Assembly: GCA_947625495.1 (NCBI GenBank) | Contig: CANQOQ010000007.1 | Coordinates: forward strand, 17,876-81,875 | Reading direction: 5' to 3' | Origin: Candidatus Gastranaerophilales bacterium | GTDB taxonomy: Bacteria > Cyanobacteriota > Vampirovibrionia > Gastranaerophilales > Gastranaerophilaceae | Length of the DNA stretch: 64,000 bases | Made by a program: the position numbers and the translations under genes | Shown: one piece after another, positions 1-8,789 of the stretch | Layout: the number at the start of each line of letters is the position of its first letter | Numbering within the stretch: position 1 is the first letter of the stretch | The notes under the pieces: model-generated | Seen by the model: the letters and a program-made list of their open reading frames with translations, nothing else | Told to the model about the DNA's origin: nothing | Database searches by the model: none

Positions 1-279
1 TAGCGGTTCCTCTTCAGGACGGTCTTTTACAAAATCTTCAAGCACAACTTTAAGCTCCGGATTTAACGGAAAACGCTTGTTTTTCTTCGTCTTTTTCTCT
101 TTGATTTCGACAAAATCCCTACCCTTAACATCTCCGACATTAAGTTTCAAAATATCCGAAATCCGGAGTCCGCAATTTATCCCGAAAATAAAAAGCACAA
201 GATCTCGCTTTTTGCGTTTCAAGACCGCCTTCATTTTCTCAATATCCTCTCTATTCCTTATCGGTTGAACAATATTCAT
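1..279 (-). CDS. Tyrosine recombinase/integrase, 3' end cut by window edge
   Basis: The first 93 codons are visible; the gene runs off the left edge. The start ATG at 279 is preceded by GGAGGG, which overlaps the stop codon of the upstream XRE gene, so the two are translationally coupled. The box-I segment 'GINCGLRISDILKL' with Arg39 matches the first catalytic arginine of phage-integrase/Xer enzymes, and the Lys-rich stretch after it fits the beta-hairpin lysine region. The protein begins almost directly with the catalytic domain, without the usual N-terminal core-binding domain, as in some short integrases. The catalytic H-x-x-R and Tyr would lie outside the window. It sits in an operon with a repressor, divergent from a Mu-like transposase, so it is probably part of the same mobile element. 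It may resolve or integrate that element; this is inference. Confidence 0.75.
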   Translation of the reverse strand, partial: MNIVQPIRNREDIEKMKAVLKRKKRDLVLFIFGINCGLRISDILKLNVGDVKGRDFVEIKEKKTKKNKRFPLNPELKVVLEDFVKDRPEEEPL

Positions 280-287
280 ACTCCCTC

Positions 288-554
288 CTATATCCCCAAA
301 TAGTCTACCCCCAAGTTGTACCTCACGAAAAACTCAAAATCCTTGCTATATCTTTCGCCCGTAATGAGTTTTGAAACGTAGCTTTCTGTCATTTTGAGCC
401 GTTTTGCAAGTTTCTTTTGTGTAAATTCTTTTTGCCGCAAAGCAAACCGAATCGCAAGTTCTCGCCTGTATAAAAACACGCTTTTAGTCTTTGCCAAATT
501 TTCATCGGCACGTTCTTTAATATAATCAATGCTATGTAGCTCTTTTTTCTTCAT
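288..554 (-). CDS. XRE-family HTH regulator of the mobile element
   Basis: An 89-residue protein. I chose ATG 554 rather than the upstream in-frame ATG at 584, because GGAGG lies six bases before 554. Residues about 45-75 ('FTQKKLAKRLKMTESYVSKLITGER') form a lambda-Cro/XRE helix-turn-helix. It is read leftward, away from the Mu-A-like gene, with a 250-bp divergent control region between them. That is the position of the c/Ner repressor in transposable phages, so it probably represses transposase and its own operon. The downstream recombinase starts 8 bp after the stop. Confidence 0.8.
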   Translation of the reverse strand: MKKKELHSIDYIKERADENLAKTKSVFLYRRELAIRFALRQKEFTQKKLAKRLKMTESYVSKLITGERYSKDFEFFVRYNLGVDYLGI

Positions 555-804
555 AAAAACCTCCGAAATTCTCTGGGGAAACACATCTTAACTCTGTTTC
601 CAAGAAACATCAAGTCCATAAATTTTTGTGTCGGAATGATACAAAAGGGGTAAATATTAGTCGGAAACAGTTCCAATTTAAGGTCGGAAGAGTGATGAAT
701 ATGATATGCGTAAGCCGGTGCGAAGCACTACGATAGCGACGTAGGATAATTGAGCCTATGAGCCGACTTAGGCGAATACAGGCGAAATACCCACAGGAGC
801 CAAG
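555..804. promoter_or_regulatory. Divergent control region of the Mu-like element with GTCGGAA repeats
   Basis: This 250-bp gap between the leftward XRE gene and the rightward transposase holds three direct copies of GTCGGAA (630-636, 660-666, 683-689). It also holds the inverted repeat GTTTC-CAA-GAAAC at about 596-608. In Mu-type elements this interval contains repressor operators that also bind transposase, which fits the repeats, but no promoter box is clear enough to call. The stretch 715-800 is locally GC-rich. Confidence 0.45.
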
Positions 805-2775
805 ATGACCAATAAAGATAAATACATATCAATTCAAGAATTAGCAGACCTTAAAGGCGTGAGCACTCGGGCGATTCGGATGTCGCGAGATAAATATGTC
901 ACCCGCGAAATTATTGTCAGAGGCGGAAAAAGTTTTGAAATTCTTTTATCAAGTATTGAGTTGGATTTACAGGAAAAATATTTTGAGCAAAAGACTCAAA
1001 TAACTTCGGATTCGACCGCATTGATACCGATTTTGCCTATAAAAAATCTTCCGACTAAAGTTAATGAGATTGCGCTTGCGCGTTTGGATTTGCTTCGCGA
1101 GTGGCAAAAATACAGAAAACATCACCCTGATGGTAAAACCCGTGCCGGGGTTGAGTTTATTGAAAGCTACAATACCGGCATGTTGTATCCGCATATTTTT
1201 AAGGTGCTTGGCAAAACTTCGATTGGCTCGGTTGAGCGTTGGAAACGAAAGCTTGGAAACACGACAGATTATCATTTATTGCTGCCAAAATATGAGTATG
1301 CTACAGAGTTTCGAACGTCCTTGACCGATTACGAAAAACAGGTGTTTTTGAAAATTTTGCTGCACCCGAACAAGTTTTGTGTCGGGAAAGCCATTTCGAT
1401 AACTAAGCACATTTTGTCAAAAGAAGGGCCGATAAATGTTCAGGATGTGACATTCCGCCGCTACGCAAATTGGTTTCGGGATAACCATTATGACATTTGG
1501 ACGTTGGCTCGTGATGGCGAAAAGGCTTTGAAAGATAAGGTTGAACCGTACATTTTACGTGATATTTCAAAACTTGAGGTCGGGGATGTGTTTGTAGCAG
1601 ACGGGCATAAACTCTCGTTCTTGGTACAAAATCCGTTTACCGGCAAACCCACAAGGGCGACTTTAATCGGCTTTTTGGATTGGAAATCGACGGCGCTTGT
1701 CGGGTATGAGATTATGCTCGAAGAAAATACCGAAAGTATAGCCTCTGCCCTTAGAAACGCCATAATCAATTTGCAAAATATCCCAAAAATCGTTTACCAG
1801 GATAACGGCAGAGCGTTTAAAGCGAAGTATTTTGTGAATACAGATTTTAAGGAAACAGGGTTTGAGGGGTTTTATGCTCGGCTTGGGATAAAGACGGTTT
1901 TTGCAAAGCCTTATAATGCAAGAGCAAAGGTCATTGAGCGGTTTTTCAAAGAATTTCAAGAAAGTTTTGAAAAACTTTTGCCAACTTATTCGGGTTCAAG
2001 TATTGAAAACAAACCCGCGCATTTTAAACGCAATGAGAAGTTTCATAAGCAGTATTTCAAGCCAAATTATTACCCGACGATTGATGAAGTTAAAATGCTT
2101 GTGGAAAAATGGCTCGAATTTAAAAACGCTCAACCTTGTCCGAATGATAAAAGCCAAACGATTGCGGAAGTTTTTGAAAACAGGGTAAAAATCAAAATTG
2201 ATACGGCTCGGCTTGACGATTTGATGATGACGGCTGACATCAAGACGATTTATCAAAACGGTATTAGGTTCCTCGGGACTTTTTATTATTCGGATAAATT
2301 GTATGGACTCAAAACTCAGGTTATGATTCGCTACTCGCTTTTTGATTTATCTGAGATTAAAGTTTACACAGTCAAAAATCAGTTTTTGTGTACCGCAAAA
2401 CGCGTAACCAAAGCTCATCCAATGGCTTATCATCTCGGTGATATCAAAGATGTTGAGGATTTGAAACAGAAAATTCAAAAACAAAAACGGCTTAAAAATA
2501 AGACAATTAAAGAGCTGCAGAAATTCTTGCCGAATGTGGATTTGAAATTTATTGAACAGGATATTGAAGAAGATGTTCAAGAGGTGATTGAGGTTAAACC
2601 GGTAAAAACTAAAAAGCCAACACCGAGAGAGGTGCAGATGAACGCGCCTGTGTTTTTGAATAAGTACGAAAAGTTTGAATGGCTTATGAAAAACGGCTGC
2701 ACTTGTGAAGATGACAGGGTGTGGCTAGCTGAATACAAGCAAAGTGAGGAATACCGAGGTCTTTATGAAACGTAA
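805..2775 (+). CDS. Mu-A-like DDE transposase
   Basis: A 656-residue protein, close to the length of phage Mu A (663). ATG 805 is preceded by AGGAG. Residues 5-60 resemble the winged-helix N-domain of Mu A: a predicted HTH, then 'VRGGKSFEILLSS' in the place of Mu A's 'GGKAIEYNANSL' segment. The integrase-fold core contains a DDE triad at D266 (VADGH), D333 (YQDNGRAF) and E378 (KVIERFF). The two aspartates lie within three residues of the Mu A positions D269 and D336. A beta-barrel C-terminal core and a charged tail follow. It would bind element ends and catalyse strand transfer. The Mu-B-like gene overlaps its end. Codon use is more GC-rich than in host genes. TniA/TnsB are the alternatives, but the N-domain favours Mu A. 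Confidence 0.92.
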   Translation: MTNKDKYISIQELADLKGVSTRAIRMSRDKYVTREIIVRGGKSFEILLSSIELDLQEKYFEQKTQITSDSTALIPILPIKNLPTKVNEIALARLDLLREWQKYRKHHPDGKTRAGVEFIESYNTGMLYPHIFKVLGKTSIGSVERWKRKLGNTTDYHLLLPKYEYATEFRTSLTDYEKQVFLKILLHPNKFCVGKAISITKHILSKEGPINVQDVTFRRYANWFRDNHYDIWTLARDGEKALKDKVEPYILRDISKLEVGDVFVADGHKLSFLVQNPFTGKPTRATLIGFLDWKSTALVGYEIMLEENTESIASALRNAIINLQNIPKIVYQDNGRAFKAKYFVNTDFKETGFEGFYARLGIKTVFAKPYNARAKVIERFFKEFQESFEKLLPTYSGSSIENKPAHFKRNEKFHKQYFKPNYYPTIDEVKMLVEKWLEFKNAQPCPNDKSQTIAEVFENRVKIKIDTARLDDLMMTADIKTIYQNGIRFLGTFYYSDKLYGLKTQVMIRYSLFDLSEIKVYTVKNQFLCTAKRVTKAHPMAYHLGDIKDVEDLKQKIQKQKRLKNKTIKELQKFLPNVDLKFIEQDIEEDVQEVIEVKPVKTKKPTPREVQMNAPVFLNKYEKFEWLMKNGCTCEDDRVWLAEYKQSEEYRGLYET

Positions 2776-3454
2776 ATTTGTGATAACGCAGAATGTAAAA
2801 CGATTTGTGGATTTGATGGATACGCTAAAAAACGCACCCGAGAATCTGCCCAAGATGGCGCTTGTGTATGGCGATTTCGGACTCGGAAAGTCGCAAACGA
2901 TTATGTGGTGGGTTACGAATAACGATGCGATTTATGTGCGTTGCAACCACAAAATGTCTGCACGTTGGCTTTTGACCGAGATTGTCGAGGAGCTTGATGA
3001 TGTGCCAACGTACCTGACCTCGCTTTTATTCAAGCAGATTGAGGATAAACTGCGCGAGCGGCCAAAGGTTTTGGTGGTGGATGAGGTGGATTTTCTTTTG
3101 AATAACTCGTCTGCGATTGAGATAGTCCGCGATTTGCACGACAAAATCGGGATTCCCGTTGTGCTTGTTGGGATGAGTCTTGCGGAAGTAAAACTCAAAC
3201 GGCATAAGCATATTTATGACAGGCTTTTGGGTGTTTTGAAGTTTGAAACATTCAATAAAGATGATGTGGCAAAAATTGTGACAGAGATTTCAGAAGTCGA
3301 GTTTGAACCTGATGCATTGGAACTTGTTTGTGCAAAATTTAATCAGTTCAGGCAGATTGTGAAATTTTTAAATAAGGTCGAAAACATTGCCGAGATGAAC
3401 AATTTGAAAACGATTACGCTGCCGGTTTTGGAGGGAATTTTAAATGAAAGATAA
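2765..3454 (+). CDS. Mu-B-like AAA+ ATPase (transposition target selector)
   Basis: A 229-residue protein from ATG 2765, preceded by GAGG. This start overlaps the transposase stop by 11 bp, so translation is probably coupled. An earlier in-frame ATG at 2744 lies deeper inside the transposase gene and is less likely. Walker A 'GDFGLGKS' spans residues 36-43 and Walker B 'VLVVDEVD' about 102-109, followed by a sensor-like region and a small C-terminal helical part. Mu B, TniB and TnsC are ATPases of this kind that coat target DNA and activate the DDE transposase. At 229 residues it lacks most of Mu B's N-terminal HTH domain (Mu B is 312), so it is a shortened form. Confidence 0.88.
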   Translation: MKRKFVITQNVKRFVDLMDTLKNAPENLPKMALVYGDFGLGKSQTIMWWVTNNDAIYVRCNHKMSARWLLTEIVEELDDVPTYLTSLLFKQIEDKLRERPKVLVVDEVDFLLNNSSAIEIVRDLHDKIGIPVVLVGMSLAEVKLKRHKHIYDRLLGVLKFETFNKDDVAKIVTEISEVEFEPDALELVCAKFNQFRQIVKFLNKVENIAEMNNLKTITLPVLEGILNER

Positions 3455-4097
3455 AATTTTGAAACTCGCAAAAAGGCTTGAAACATTCAGACTTGAAGAT
3501 GTTGAATCTATTATGGGCGAGGGGATAGAAGATGTTTTACAGGAACTTGTTAAGGACGGGCAGTTGAATTTGGTTGGTGAAATTTATTCATATAAAGCCG
3601 AGCGAAATTTACCCCTGCCGTTTTGTTTCAAATTCCATTCGCAGGAAAAAATTGAGATGATAACAAAGTGTTTTTGTGCCGGGGTGAAATCGAAACAGGC
3701 GAGTTTTCTCTTGGATATCGGGGATGCGACGATGCAGAATTTTTATAAACATTTTCGGCAGATGATTTATGAACGGCAGTTGAACGCCCTTAAAACGCAC
3801 TTTGAACAAAATCCGAAAATTGCCAAGATGCGGAGGTTTTACGATATACCGGTCTATTTTTATCTTTATGATAAAGAGCTTTTCGTAGTCGATAATCCGC
3901 TAAAGACAAAAAGAAAGAAACTTCCGCACACAAAAGAAGAATCTTTGCGGATAAAAGTTCTATACTCCCGCCTCCGCCGATCAATAAACCACTCCCAAAT
4001 GAAACAAAACCTCGCCCAGCATGTGGCGGAACATATTTGGAGGTATGGAAGAGGGTATGCAGATATATTTTTATGTTTTGATTATAATCACATGTAA
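3444..4097 (+). CDS. Unrecognised HTH protein in the transposition operon
   Basis: A 217-residue protein I do not recognise. The N-terminal 40 residues look like a small winged helix ('LETFRLEDVESIMGEGIEDVL' then 'LVKDGQL'). Residues about 67-105 carry another predicted HTH ('AGVKSKQASFLLDIGDATMQNF'). The C-terminal half is basic (KTKRKKLPHTKEE, SRLRRS). It starts 11 bp inside the ATPase gene, and its stop overlaps the next start (TAATG), so the four genes form one coupled operon. It lacks the zinc motifs of TniQ. A DNA-binding accessory factor for transposition or element control is the most I can infer. Confidence 0.6.
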   Translation: MKDKILKLAKRLETFRLEDVESIMGEGIEDVLQELVKDGQLNLVGEIYSYKAERNLPLPFCFKFHSQEKIEMITKCFCAGVKSKQASFLLDIGDATMQNFYKHFRQMIYERQLNALKTHFEQNPKIAKMRRFYDIPVYFYLYDKELFVVDNPLKTKRKKLPHTKEESLRIKVLYSRLRRSINHSQMKQNLAQHVAEHIWRYGRGYADIFLCFDYNHM

Positions 4098-5077
4098 TGA
4101 TTAATATAGAAGAACAAACAACTACAAATACTGTTATATTTTTAGGTGCTGGAATTTCATACGTCGCGGGAGTTCCAATTCAGTCTGAAATACTAAAAAC
4201 TATATGTAATAATAAAGAAATATTTTATAGCAACAATGGTAATATTTTTATCAAATTTTTAAAAGATAATTTTGGTTTAAATGAAAATTGTGATAATTTA
4301 CCTACTATTGAAGAAATATATTTTTTTTTAGATTTTTTTATAAGCCAGAATGAAAATTTGAATAGTAAATATCCTGTAGAAAAATTAAAAAACATATGGA
4401 ATATTTTCACACAACTAATTTGTAGTGTTATTGAAACAGAAGTGTACGTCGGTAATAAAGCAGACAATGCATATAATAAATTTTGGCAGAAATTAGTAGA
4501 GTTGAATCATAAAATATCAATTATAACAACAAATTATGATTCTTGTTTTTTTGAATCTTTTGATAATTTATATTCGCAAAATTATTTGTTAAATTATAAT
4601 ATTGATTTTGCGAACTACTATGATGAATATATGAGAGATATTAATTCTTTCTTTTGGTGGGATAAAGCTGAAGAGGGAGTGAATAATACAAAAATAATTG
4701 ATGTGTATAAATTACACGGTAGTTTAGAATGGCTATATTGTAGTAATTGTAATAAAGTTATGCATTTACCATTTTTTCACGCAAATTATAATTTAGAAAA
4801 TGGAGAGTTAAAACAACCACTTATATTTAATGAGAAAGGAGAGTCGATACAAAGAATAGCAACATGTCCTGTTGATAAATGCAAGTATCAAATTCTTATC
4901 GTTCCACCTACATATAATAAAAATTTTAATAACAGTATCCTTAAGGATTTATATTTTAAGGCTTTACGGAAATTGAGAATGGCAAAAAATATCATCTTTA
5001 TAGGGTATTCTTTCCCAGATGCAGATTACCATATAAAAGCATTATTCAACAGAGTAAATATGAGCAAAAAAATGTAG
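4097..5077 (+). CDS. SIR2-domain protein, probable NADase defence cargo, C-terminus frameshifted
   Basis: A 326-residue SIR2-like (sirtuin-fold) protein. Residues 15-27 'FLGAGISYVAGVP' are the NAD-binding loop. 'IITTNYD' and 'VYKLHGSLEWL' are the SIR2 core motifs. A CxxC plus a later C-x4-C (ATCPVDKCKY) make a zinc ribbon, and 'IIFIGYSFPDADYHIKALF' is the typical C-terminal helix. Such proteins, when next to mobile-element genes, are commonly antiphage NAD-depleting effectors. The start overlaps the previous stop by one base. The gene is much more AT-rich than the transposition genes before it, suggesting separate acquisition. The frame ends prematurely at an A7 run; a +1 shift restores about 40 more residues to 5205. 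Confidence 0.85.
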   Translation: MINIEEQTTTNTVIFLGAGISYVAGVPIQSEILKTICNNKEIFYSNNGNIFIKFLKDNFGLNENCDNLPTIEEIYFFLDFFISQNENLNSKYPVEKLKNIWNIFTQLICSVIETEVYVGNKADNAYNKFWQKLVELNHKISIITTNYDSCFFESFDNLYSQNYLLNYNIDFANYYDEYMRDINSFFWWDKAEEGVNNTKIIDVYKLHGSLEWLYCSNCNKVMHLPFFHANYNLENGELKQPLIFNEKGESIQRIATCPVDKCKYQILIVPPTYNKNFNNSILKDLYFKALRKLRMAKNIIFIGYSFPDADYHIKALFNRVNMSKKM

Positions 5078-5205
5078 TTGTTATTGATAAATTTCTTGAT
5101 GATTACAAAAAACGTAAATATTTATCCATTTGTGGTCATATAAAATTTAAAGAAATTGCTTTTGAAAACTGTATTGATGAATTCACTTCTTATTTATCAG
5201 ATTAG
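5078..5205 (+). pseudogene. Out-of-frame C-terminal remainder of the SIR2 gene
   Basis: Directly after the SIR2 stop, another frame is open from the A-run at about 5064-5070 to a TAG at 5203-5205. It reads 'NVVVIDKFLDDYKKRKYLS...FTSYLSD', which looks like a natural Rossmann-fold ending. Eight A residues instead of seven would join the frames without a stop. This is a real mutation, a phase-variable tract, ribosomal slippage or a base-calling error; the sequence alone cannot tell. Confidence 0.6.
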
Positions 5206-5673
5206 AGGAACGTTGACTGTAATCAATAGACTTTAATAATTTTTGTCCTTTATAGATGTATAAATTTATCACTAAAGTGTATAGTTTCACAATATATTTG
5301 AACTTCCGACTAGTTTCCGAGTTTGGGAATGGGCAGTTTCAAAACGGACTTTTTGTCCGGGAAACGTCAGCGGGGAATGTTCGATTATATTTAGGTTTTA
5401 GCGATTTGGGCGGATTCATTGTGGAAAGTTGCCGCCAAATTGTGGACAATAAAGTGACTTTCTGAGTAGTTCCAGTCAAGTACTCGGAAGGGGATGTAAT
5501 TCAAACGTAAAGCCGAAAGTCGGCAGAAAAATATTTTTTCAAATGTCCCATTAAAACCCAATCAGTTGTCAGGGGCGGGAAAAAAGGGGGAAAAATTAAA
5601 ATTTTGAAAAAATTGGCATAAAAAAAGATTTCTGCCAATCGCTGAAACCCTTATCCTATCTTTGTTTTAAAAA
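5206..5673. other. Gene-free right flank of the mobile element
   Basis: 468 bp without a convincing gene; a 69-codon frame at 5256 has no RBS or family signal. Inverted copies of the left-side repeat occur here: TTCCGAC at 5304-5310 and GTTTCCGA at 5313-5320. A perfect small hairpin GCCGA-AAG-TCGGC lies around 5512-5524. Base composition shifts to GC-richer at about 5300-5580. The element's right end could be here, but I see no definable terminus or target duplication. Confidence 0.35.
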
Positions 5674-5745
<72 letters not shown>

Positions 5746-5804
5746 ATATCTATATTCTTATATTAACAGAAAAATTATTATTGTAAATACTTTTTTCTAA
5801 AAAA

Positions 5805-5877
5805 AGCTGATGAAGGGAATCGAACCCTTGACCTATTGATTACGAATCAATTGCTCTACCGACTGAGCTACATCAGC
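5805..5877 (-). tRNA. tRNA-Thr (CGT)
   Basis: Read on the minus strand, acceptor GCTGATG/CATCAGC, D arm AGCTCAGTCGGTAGAGC, anticodon stem ATTGA/TCAAT with loop TTCGTAA (anticodon CGT) and T arm GGGTTCGATTCCC. Discriminator T, no encoded CCA. It lies 60 bp upstream of tRNA-Asn on the same strand, so the two are probably co-transcribed. Confidence 0.94.
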
Positions 5878-5907
5878 TTGTCGATATTATTATTATATTA
5901 TAAAAAA

Positions 5908-8694
5908 TTATTTTTTTGAAAATAATTCAATTAAATTTGTTGTTGTATTTTTAGATTGCGATTCAGTTTTATTTTTTGGCATTCTGTCTTTTAACGGTTT
6001 TTTACCTGTAAGAAGTCGCATAAATTTAAAATATTTGCCTAAAAATCCTTTTCGATTTTCATTTTTTTCTTCATTTTTAAGAAGTTCTTCATAAGATTTT
6101 TTACCAATAGGCATACCTATTGATTTTCTTGTAAGGATTTCTGTAGTTATTGTATTTGGGATAGCTACTGCGGTCATACCTTTTAATGAACTGTTATATG
6201 TTGATCTGAATGTAGCATTAAACCAGTTAATTAGTAATGATTGATAAAATAAAGCACTTAATCTCTGAATAATACGTTCATTTGCTTTTTCTTTTGCACC
6301 TTCTTTATCTTCTCCGTCTGACTTTAACATGACCATATTGTAATTATCAGCTACCAAAAATGCAGAAGTAACTGCAGAGGAAGCTAATTTTGACATCATT
6401 GCCAAATCCGTATTCTTATTGTTTGATTGAGTTACTCCGTTAAAGGATTTTTCAACTGCAGTATTAACGTATATTAGTAAATCATTTTTGGCTTTTTCTA
6501 CTGCTTCTCTTGCTTTTGCAATTTCGGAATCATTACCTTTAATTATGGCTTGTCTAAATGCTTTTTCGGCATTTCTGTACGGAAGAGTTTGTTTCTGAAG
6601 CTTTTCCATTGCATTTGCAAATACTATTTGACTTGTTTTACCTGATTTCGGTATTTTTTCGCCATATATTTCCGTTATAATTTTGTGTATTGATTTTTCA
6701 AATTTTGATAATTCAGCGTTGCCCAATTCTGCCTGTATTGCTTTTTTCTCAACAGGAGAAACTATTATGTTAATCAATGAACTTACTATTTTAAAAGGAA
6801 GTTTCATAGCAGACATTATAAATTTGAACGGTTGAGTTACTATATCTACAAACGGTTTTAATTTTGTTTCTATTTGTATTGGTGTTTCTTTGGCTTTTTG
6901 TTTTATAGATTTTGTTATGATGTCTTGTATTAAGTCCAAATCTTCTTTATTTTCAATGATTTTTTTATTTTGTATAATTTCTGCTGCTCTTTTAGCAACG
7001 GTTGAATATTTCATTTCCGTAATTGCGGTGCCTTCATTTTTAATAGCTGTTTTAACAGATTCGGTTATTTGAGCAGTTTCATTACTCGAAAGTTCTTTTC
7101 CGTTATTTTTTAAGGTGGTGACAACATCATCAACAATATCTTTTGCTTTTGATTGAGATAATGCGCCTTTAAACATTTTTATTGCGCCTTCTGTTGTTTG
7201 TCTGCCGTATTTGGATTTTATAAATTCATGACCTTCCGCAACTTCTTTACTTCCTGCATCTTTTATACTTTGTGTAATTTGTTCAAACTCTGCTTGTGTA
7301 ATTTCAAAATCTTTAAAGGCTAAGGGATTATATATTTTTTTCTTGCAGAATTCTCCAAAGTCTTTAATTGCCTTTATAATTTTGCTGTTTTTTGTATAAG
7401 AACTGTTTTTTAAGAAGCTTAAAGCGAATCCTGCAGTAATTAATATTATGACTCCTTTTTTAAAGGTATCAAAGTTTATTAATGCTTTTCTTTCTTCTTT
7501 ATTGTCTTTGTTATCTTTGTTATTTTTAGTTTCGGTATGGGAATCTTTGTTCAGAGCTTTAAAACTTGTAAATATATCAGGTTTTGAATCTGCGGGGGTT
7601 AATACTTTATTTTCTTCTTTTTGTGAATTATTAACGATTTTATCTGATTTTATTTCTTTTTCATTATTTTTTCTGTTATGTGCTTTTGCTTTTTCTTTAG
7701 ATAGAAATAATATAGGTTTCCCGAGACGTTTTCTGGACGTAATTTCAGAGAATAAAACAGTAGCGGCAGATGTTAGCGGAGTAAACCAAGGTATTGTATT
7801 AACTTGTTTTGCAAATGCTCCGAAAGTTAATAATTGGAAATATGCAGTAGTAAATACTCTTGAAATTTCTTGTTTTTCTCTTTCCTTCGCTTCTTTTTTA
7901 GAAACCTCTTTTTTATCACCGCATAATACAGAAAGGTTATAAGCGTCGTTTGCAAGGAATATTACGGGTATTAATCCTGTAACTATTCTGTTTAAAGGTC
8001 TTTCATAAGCTGTATTAAAATTCCCCGTATGTTTATCAAAAAATTTATTACTTACTTTATATAAGCTTTCTTTAATAAATTCATTTGCTTCTTTTACTAA
8101 TTGTTGTGCTTGAGGTGTGTCATCGGTTTTATTTAGTTGTTGAAATAAATATTCTGTTGATACGCCTTTTTCTTTTGCGAATTTTGCAACAACTTCTTGT
8201 GTTTTGTCGAATATACCTTTAATCATATCTGTTTTAGAATCCAGTTCATTTAATTTTCTTGGAATTCTTAAAACAGGATTGTTGTATAAATTTTTAGCCC
8301 AATCTTTTAATGCGGGAACTGATTGTGCTTTTTTTAATACCCAGCTTGCTCCGTATAAAGGAAGGTTAACAAACGGGAATAAAATGTTTTCCAGTATTGA
8401 TTTGCCTATGCCTTTTTCATGAATAGAAAGAGCTCCTTCTTTCATTGAAAAACGTGAGCTCTTATCTAATATATTTGAGGTTGTAACTAATTTACCGACT
8501 TTTTGTCCTAGTCTTTCACCTATATTTCCGTAATGTTGAGAGAACACATTTAATATTTTTCTGTCTGCTTCGGTTATTAAAGTTGCAGGTCCGCCTTTAA
8601 AACTGATTCTATTGTTTAGCGATGGCGGTGTATTTTTTATTCTTATTGCTTTATTTTTATTTACTGCCGGAAATTTGGGTGTTATTGTATTCAT
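5908..8694 (-). CDS. Large orphan membrane protein with duplicated halves (FKG type)
   Basis: A 928-residue protein; ATG 8694 follows AAGGAA. No known family recognised. The N-terminus carries 'NRISFKGG', a motif I associate with Gastranaerophilales-specific proteins. The protein is an internal duplication. About residues 220-345 ('FLANDAYNLSVLCGD...EKQEISRVFTTAYFQLL...SEITSRKRLGKPI') and about 755-880 ('LVADNYNMVMLKSD...NERIIQRLSALFYQSLL...TEILTRKSIGMPI') share order and spacing. Each is preceded by hydrophobic helices, with a long charged helical linker between. A Lys-rich low-complexity stretch follows the first copy, and then the TM segment 'GVIILITAGFALSFL'. It is probably in the cell envelope; function unknown. 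Confidence 0.75.
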   Translation of the reverse strand: MNTITPKFPAVNKNKAIRIKNTPPSLNNRISFKGGPATLITEADRKILNVFSQHYGNIGERLGQKVGKLVTTSNILDKSSRFSMKEGALSIHEKGIGKSILENILFPFVNLPLYGASWVLKKAQSVPALKDWAKNLYNNPVLRIPRKLNELDSKTDMIKGIFDKTQEVVAKFAKEKGVSTEYLFQQLNKTDDTPQAQQLVKEANEFIKESLYKVSNKFFDKHTGNFNTAYERPLNRIVTGLIPVIFLANDAYNLSVLCGDKKEVSKKEAKEREKQEISRVFTTAYFQLLTFGAFAKQVNTIPWFTPLTSAATVLFSEITSRKRLGKPILFLSKEKAKAHNRKNNEKEIKSDKIVNNSQKEENKVLTPADSKPDIFTSFKALNKDSHTETKNNKDNKDNKEERKALINFDTFKKGVIILITAGFALSFLKNSSYTKNSKIIKAIKDFGEFCKKKIYNPLAFKDFEITQAEFEQITQSIKDAGSKEVAEGHEFIKSKYGRQTTEGAIKMFKGALSQSKAKDIVDDVVTTLKNNGKELSSNETAQITESVKTAIKNEGTAITEMKYSTVAKRAAEIIQNKKIIENKEDLDLIQDIITKSIKQKAKETPIQIETKLKPFVDIVTQPFKFIMSAMKLPFKIVSSLINIIVSPVEKKAIQAELGNAELSKFEKSIHKIITEIYGEKIPKSGKTSQIVFANAMEKLQKQTLPYRNAEKAFRQAIIKGNDSEIAKAREAVEKAKNDLLIYVNTAVEKSFNGVTQSNNKNTDLAMMSKLASSAVTSAFLVADNYNMVMLKSDGEDKEGAKEKANERIIQRLSALFYQSLLINWFNATFRSTYNSSLKGMTAVAIPNTITTEILTRKSIGMPIGKKSYEELLKNEEKNENRKGFLGKYFKFMRLLTGKKPLKDRMPKNKTESQSKNTTTNLIELFSKK

Positions 8695-8789
8695 CTCAAT
8701 TCCTTATATATTTATAGGACATAGTCCGTTTACTTTAAACATTCAAAAAAAACTTTTTGCCATTTTTTATCAAAATGTAACAAAATATT

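Noticed and set aside
3444..4097. TniQ, which would make a Tn7/CAST-like system
   Set aside because: The third gene lacks the TniQ N-terminus and zinc cysteines, and no Cas genes or CRISPR array are present.
5256..5465. 69-codon frame right of the SIR2 gene
   Set aside because: No RBS, atypical composition, overlaps the inverted TCGGAA repeats.
7448..7942. 164-codon plus-strand frame
   Set aside because: Shadow of the 928-residue gene on the other strand; Ser/Phe/Leu-rich with no RBS.
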